A DNA stretch of 7,593 bases, taken from DASWUZ01 sp036401395 (GTDB lineage: Bacteria > Acidobacteriota > Terriglobia > Terriglobales > Acidobacteriaceae). Every line of letters starts with the position of its first letter. Position 1 is the first letter of the stretch. Where the stretch lies: NCBI GenBank assembly GCA_036401395.1, contig DASWUZ010000091.1, positions 1 through 7,593 of the forward strand. Direction: 5' to 3'. This document shows positions 5,785-7,593 of this stretch, piece after piece. A model generated the notes under the pieces. The model was not told the DNA's origin. It worked only from the letters and a program-made list of their open reading frames with translations, and searched no databases. The translations under genes and the position numbers were made by a program.

Positions 5785-6858
5785 TCAGGCATTACCTGGA
5801 TATGTGCGTCCCTTCCAGCCTACGCGACGTTTGATAGTGTGATGAAACCAGCTTCTGACCAGCAACGCGCAAAACAGCGGAATCGCTACAACCGAAAGAG
5901 CACAATCAACGGCGGTAAAATTCGACTTGGCCGCGCGGCTGTACACTCGCCAGAGTGTTCGCAGCCATAGAATGGCGAATGCGACGCGGGCTATGGGCTG
6001 ATAGAAGTACAACACCAAGATGGGCAACACGATGATCAGAACTACGTCCAGCATTCGCCAGGCTGCGAGAAAAAGTGCGTTGCCGAACAGCAGCGCGAGG
6101 TTCTTCGTCCACCCCTCTGCCATGGCGCCGAAGTTGCGATACATATGCGTGCTGAGGGCCTCAGGAGCGTAGCGGAACCGGAGGCCGAGCTTTCGCCGCT
6201 TTATGAGCCGGGCGAGTGCAACATCTTCAAGGAGCGAATCTGCGACCGCCTCATGTCCGCCCACATTGAAGTACGCCCTCCGCTCAACCAGTACAAACTG
6301 GCCGTTGGCCGCAGCCAACCTGCTCCCGGGATCGGTGACTTTGGCGGGCGGATAAGCCAGCACCAGTTCGCTGAACACCAGCGGCATCAAGGCGCGCTGC
6401 CAGAAGCCCGTTACAATCTGCCGCGGCGAATACGATAGCATGGCCGCGTCCGCTTTTCGCGCCTCTCGCAGAGCGCGCTCGAGGTTGCCGGGCTCGTGAA
6501 CCGTATCGGCGTCGGTGAAGAGGAGCCATTGGCCGACCGCAGCCTGTGCGCCTGTCCAGGCTGCGTTTGCCTTACCCGTCCAGCCGCGCCTCAGGGTATT
6601 CGCAGCCAGCACTGTCACGCCCGGAATAGCTTTGGCGATGGCCTCTGTGGTGTCCGTTGACTCGTCATTTACTACAAGTATTTCCCAGTCAACAGCCAGC
6701 TCAAATCCCGCCCTGGACTGGGCCACCAGCGACTTCAGGCAAGCGCCGATGCACTCCTCTTCGTTGCGCGCGGGAATAATCACGCTCAGCAGCAGTGGGG
6801 CTTCAGCCGAAGATTCAGTGTGCTGGTTCACTTTGCTCCGGGCGGGGCTAAGCACCAT
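5785..6858 (-). CDS. Membrane-associated family 2 glycosyltransferase, HpnB/CrtQ-like
   Basis: This 357-residue GT-A fold glycosyltransferase has a C-terminal membrane anchor. Motifs: SVIIPARNEEE (25-35), ILVVNDESTD with Asp65, the RGWTGKANAA segment (91-100) characteristic of hopanoid- and carotenoid-associated GT2 enzymes, TDADT (115-119) for nucleotide-sugar/metal binding, and the LLEDVALARLIKR acceptor-side motif (Glu211/Asp212). Hydrophobic segments lie near 254-266, 270-285, 290-302 and 320-336, and the tail WKGRTYPG is also typical of the HpnB/CrtQ group. The predicted site is the inner face of the cytoplasmic membrane, modifying a lipid-linked acceptor. The acceptor is unknown: no squalene-hopene cyclase or carotenoid gene lies in the window. 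ATG 6858 has AGGGG five bases upstream and a perfect TATAAT further upstream. It is divergent from the TlpA-like gene, 28 bp apart. Confidence 0.88.
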   Translation of the reverse strand: MVLSPARSKVNQHTESSAEAPLLLSVIIPARNEEECIGACLKSLVAQSRAGFELAVDWEILVVNDESTDTTEAIAKAIPGVTVLAANTLRRGWTGKANAAWTGAQAAVGQWLLFTDADTVHEPGNLERALREARKADAAMLSYSPRQIVTGFWQRALMPLVFSELVLAYPPAKVTDPGSRLAAANGQFVLVERRAYFNVGGHEAVADSLLEDVALARLIKRRKLGLRFRYAPEALSTHMYRNFGAMAEGWTKNLALLFGNALFLAAWRMLDVVLIIVLPILVLYFYQPIARVAFAILWLRTLWRVYSRAAKSNFTAVDCALSVVAIPLFCALLVRSWFHHTIKRRVGWKGRTYPGNA

Positions 6859-6863
6859 TCGGA

Positions 6864-6868
6864 CCCCT
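6864..6868 (-). promoter_or_regulatory. Ribosome binding site of the glycosyltransferase gene
   Basis: AGGGG on the minus strand ends five bases before ATG 6858. With the TATAAT at 6876-6881 it would sit in a very short leader of roughly 10 nt. Confidence 0.5.
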
Positions 6869-6874
6869 GCTACG

Positions 6875-6881
6875 TATTATA
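6875..6881. promoter_or_regulatory. Symmetric bidirectional -10 element between glycosyltransferase and tlpA-like genes
   Basis: The 7-mer TATTATA reads TATTAT (6875-6880) on the plus strand and a perfect TATAAT (6881-6876) on the minus strand. The plus-strand copy ends exactly six bases before the GTG start of the TlpA-like gene at 6887. The minus-strand copy would start transcription near 6869, leaving a leader of about 10 nt for the glycosyltransferase. -35 elements are poor on both sides. Confidence 0.6.
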
Positions 6882-6886
6882 GAAAC

Positions 6887-7456
6887 GTGTCACAGCACTC
6901 CCATAGCCAGACGCGGCCATTCATCGGACGAGACCAGATAAGCTCCCGAGCCATTAAGACGCTTCGAATTGCAAGCCGCATCGCCTTCACAGTAAGCCTG
7001 CTGATGGCGGTGGCTCCGTCAGGATGCGACCGCGGCACACACCCCGGGCAGATTGGCAGGCCAGCGCCGGATTTCATCGTGCACGACGGAGCGCAGGCGG
7101 TGCAACTGAGTGCCTACCGGGGGAAAACTGTCCTGCTGAACTTCTGGGCGAGCTGGTGCCAGCCCTGCATTGACGAATTGCCGTCCTTGATCGAGCTACA
7201 TCATCAGATGCCGCAACTCATCATCCTGGCGGTCAGCACCGACGAAGACGCAGCCGCCTACCGCCAGTTCCTCGTCGACAATCATGTTGACCTGGTGGCC
7301 ATACGCGACGGCCAGCAAGCCAGCAGTAATTTGTACGGCACCCATGCATTTCCGGAGAGTTATTTGATCGACAAAAATGGGGTTGTTCGCCGTAAGTTCA
7401 TCGGGGCTCAGGACTGGAACAGCACCGAAATTCGCACCTACATCCAAAGCATGTAG
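6887..7456 (+). CDS. TlpA/ResA-like thiol-disulfide oxidoreductase, membrane-anchored
   Basis: This is a thioredoxin-fold protein of the TlpA/ResA/DsbE group, 189 residues from the GTG at 6887, expected to reduce disulfides or support cytochrome maturation outside the membrane. The active site WASWCQPC has Cys91 and Cys94 (CQPC). The cis-proline is Pro156 in AFPESYLID. The beta-strand context GKTVLLNFWASWC and GRPAPDF (57-63) are typical. The N-terminus is unusual: about 27 polar/basic residues, then a hydrophobic stretch (about 28-44), then APSGC with Cys47, a non-standard lipobox (Pro at -3). It may be a lipoprotein or a signal anchor. No ATG in frame gives a better start, and an upstream frame open to 6515 lies antisense to the glycosyltransferase. 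A TATTAT hexamer ends six bases before the GTG. No cytochrome-maturation gene is adjacent. Confidence 0.88.
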   Translation: MSQHSHSQTRPFIGRDQISSRAIKTLRIASRIAFTVSLLMAVAPSGCDRGTHPGQIGRPAPDFIVHDGAQAVQLSAYRGKTVLLNFWASWCQPCIDELPSLIELHHQMPQLIILAVSTDEDAAAYRQFLVDNHVDLVAIRDGQQASSNLYGTHAFPESYLIDKNGVVRRKFIGAQDWNSTEIRTYIQSM

Positions 7457-7493
7457 AGTTCCTGACGGTGCCGGCGCAACGGGTGGCCTGCGT

Positions 7494-7505
7494 TCGTGGC
7501 CACGA
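7494..7505. repeat. 12-bp perfect palindrome upstream of the right-edge gene
   Basis: TCGTGGCCACGA is its own reverse complement. It lies between the tlpA-like stop and the TATCAT element at 7514, where a -35 and spacer would be. A dimeric repressor or activator site is possible. A flanking GTGGCC (7483-7488) could also pair with GGCCAC, making a 3' hairpin for the TlpA-like transcript, though no T-run follows. Confidence 0.45.
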
Positions 7506-7510
7506 GGCCC

Positions 7511-7519
7511 TGCTATCAT
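7511..7519 (+). promoter_or_regulatory. Putative extended -10 promoter of the right-edge gene
   Basis: TGCTATCAT combines an extended -10 TG with TATCAT (5/6 to consensus). It ends exactly six bases before ATG 7526, the same spacing as at the tesA-like, truB and tlpA-like genes. No Shine-Dalgarno sequence is present. Confidence 0.5.
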
Positions 7520-7525
7520 CTCCGC

Positions 7526-7593
7526 ATGACTAATGTTGAGGTCCTGTTCAGGTACTCCCTTCACCCCAGCGAAGCGGCAATGTCGGCGCTCGG
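7526..7593 (+). CDS. Unrecognised protein, N-terminal 22 codons only
   Basis: ATG 7526 opens a frame that runs to the right edge; the product begins MTNVEVLFRYSLHPSEAAMS. I do not recognise a family from so short a fragment. Evidence that it is a real gene: the frame stays open, and the ATG sits six bases after TATCAT with an upstream TG, matching the promoter geometry of other genes here. It is 69 bp downstream of the TlpA-like gene on the same strand, probably as a separate transcription unit. Confidence 0.5.
   Translation, partial: MTNVEVLFRYSLHPSEAAMSAL

Noticed and set aside
6515..6886. N-terminal extension of the TlpA-like frame back to ATG 6515
   Set aside because: It overlaps the glycosyltransferase gene antisense; the thioredoxin domain and its membrane segment are fully contained from GTG 6887.
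1..7593. A previously undescribed multi-gene system, mobile element, CRISPR array or RNA gene
   Set aside because: The genes fall into known families with housekeeping or envelope roles; I saw no repeats of array type, transposase, integrase, tRNA-like or rRNA-like sequence.

Overview
The window is compact bacterial DNA, with no intergenic gap over about 110 bp and no RNA gene, mobile element, phage gene or CRISPR array that I can see. Gene content and moderately high GC suggest Acidobacteriota (Terriglobia-like). That is an inference: it rests on the grouping of folE with two 6-pyruvoyl-tetrahydropterin-synthase-like genes, a HpnB/CrtQ-like glycosyltransferase and housekeeping truB, not on any marker gene.

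Layout. At the left edge a minus-strand pair encodes a LolD/YbbA-type ABC ATPase and a large FtsX-like permease that runs off the window. Start and stop overlap as TAATG. Divergent from the pair is a plus-strand TesA-like SGNH esterase with a lipoprotein signal, the same arrangement as tesA/ybbA-ybbP of enterobacteria. It converges on minus-strand truB (tRNA pseudouridine-55 synthase). Upstream of truB, also on minus, is a tight group transcribed in the order PTPS-like 2, PTPS-like 1, folE, which makes and uses dihydroneopterin triphosphate. Upstream of that is a membrane-anchored family 2 glycosyltransferase. Divergent from it, on plus, is a TlpA/ResA-like thioredoxin, followed by the first 22 codons of an unrecognised gene cut by the right edge.

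The most notable signal is regulatory. Four genes without a convincing Shine-Dalgarno sequence (tesA-like, truB, tlpA-like and the right-edge gene; three start with GTG) each carry a TAnnnT -10-like hexamer ending exactly 6 nt before the start codon. This is the geometry of leaderless transcription. At the glycosyltransferase/tlpA-like divergence a single 7-mer, TATTATA, supplies a -10 on both strands and looks like a symmetric bidirectional promoter.

The second point of interest is the pterin pair. The two adjacent paralogues overlap by 4 nt. One keeps the full expected catalytic set. The other has Gly where the catalytic Asp of the DH pair is expected, and an extra His that creates overlapping QueD-like and PTPS-like motifs. 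I see no complete new defence, mobile or biosynthetic system here.
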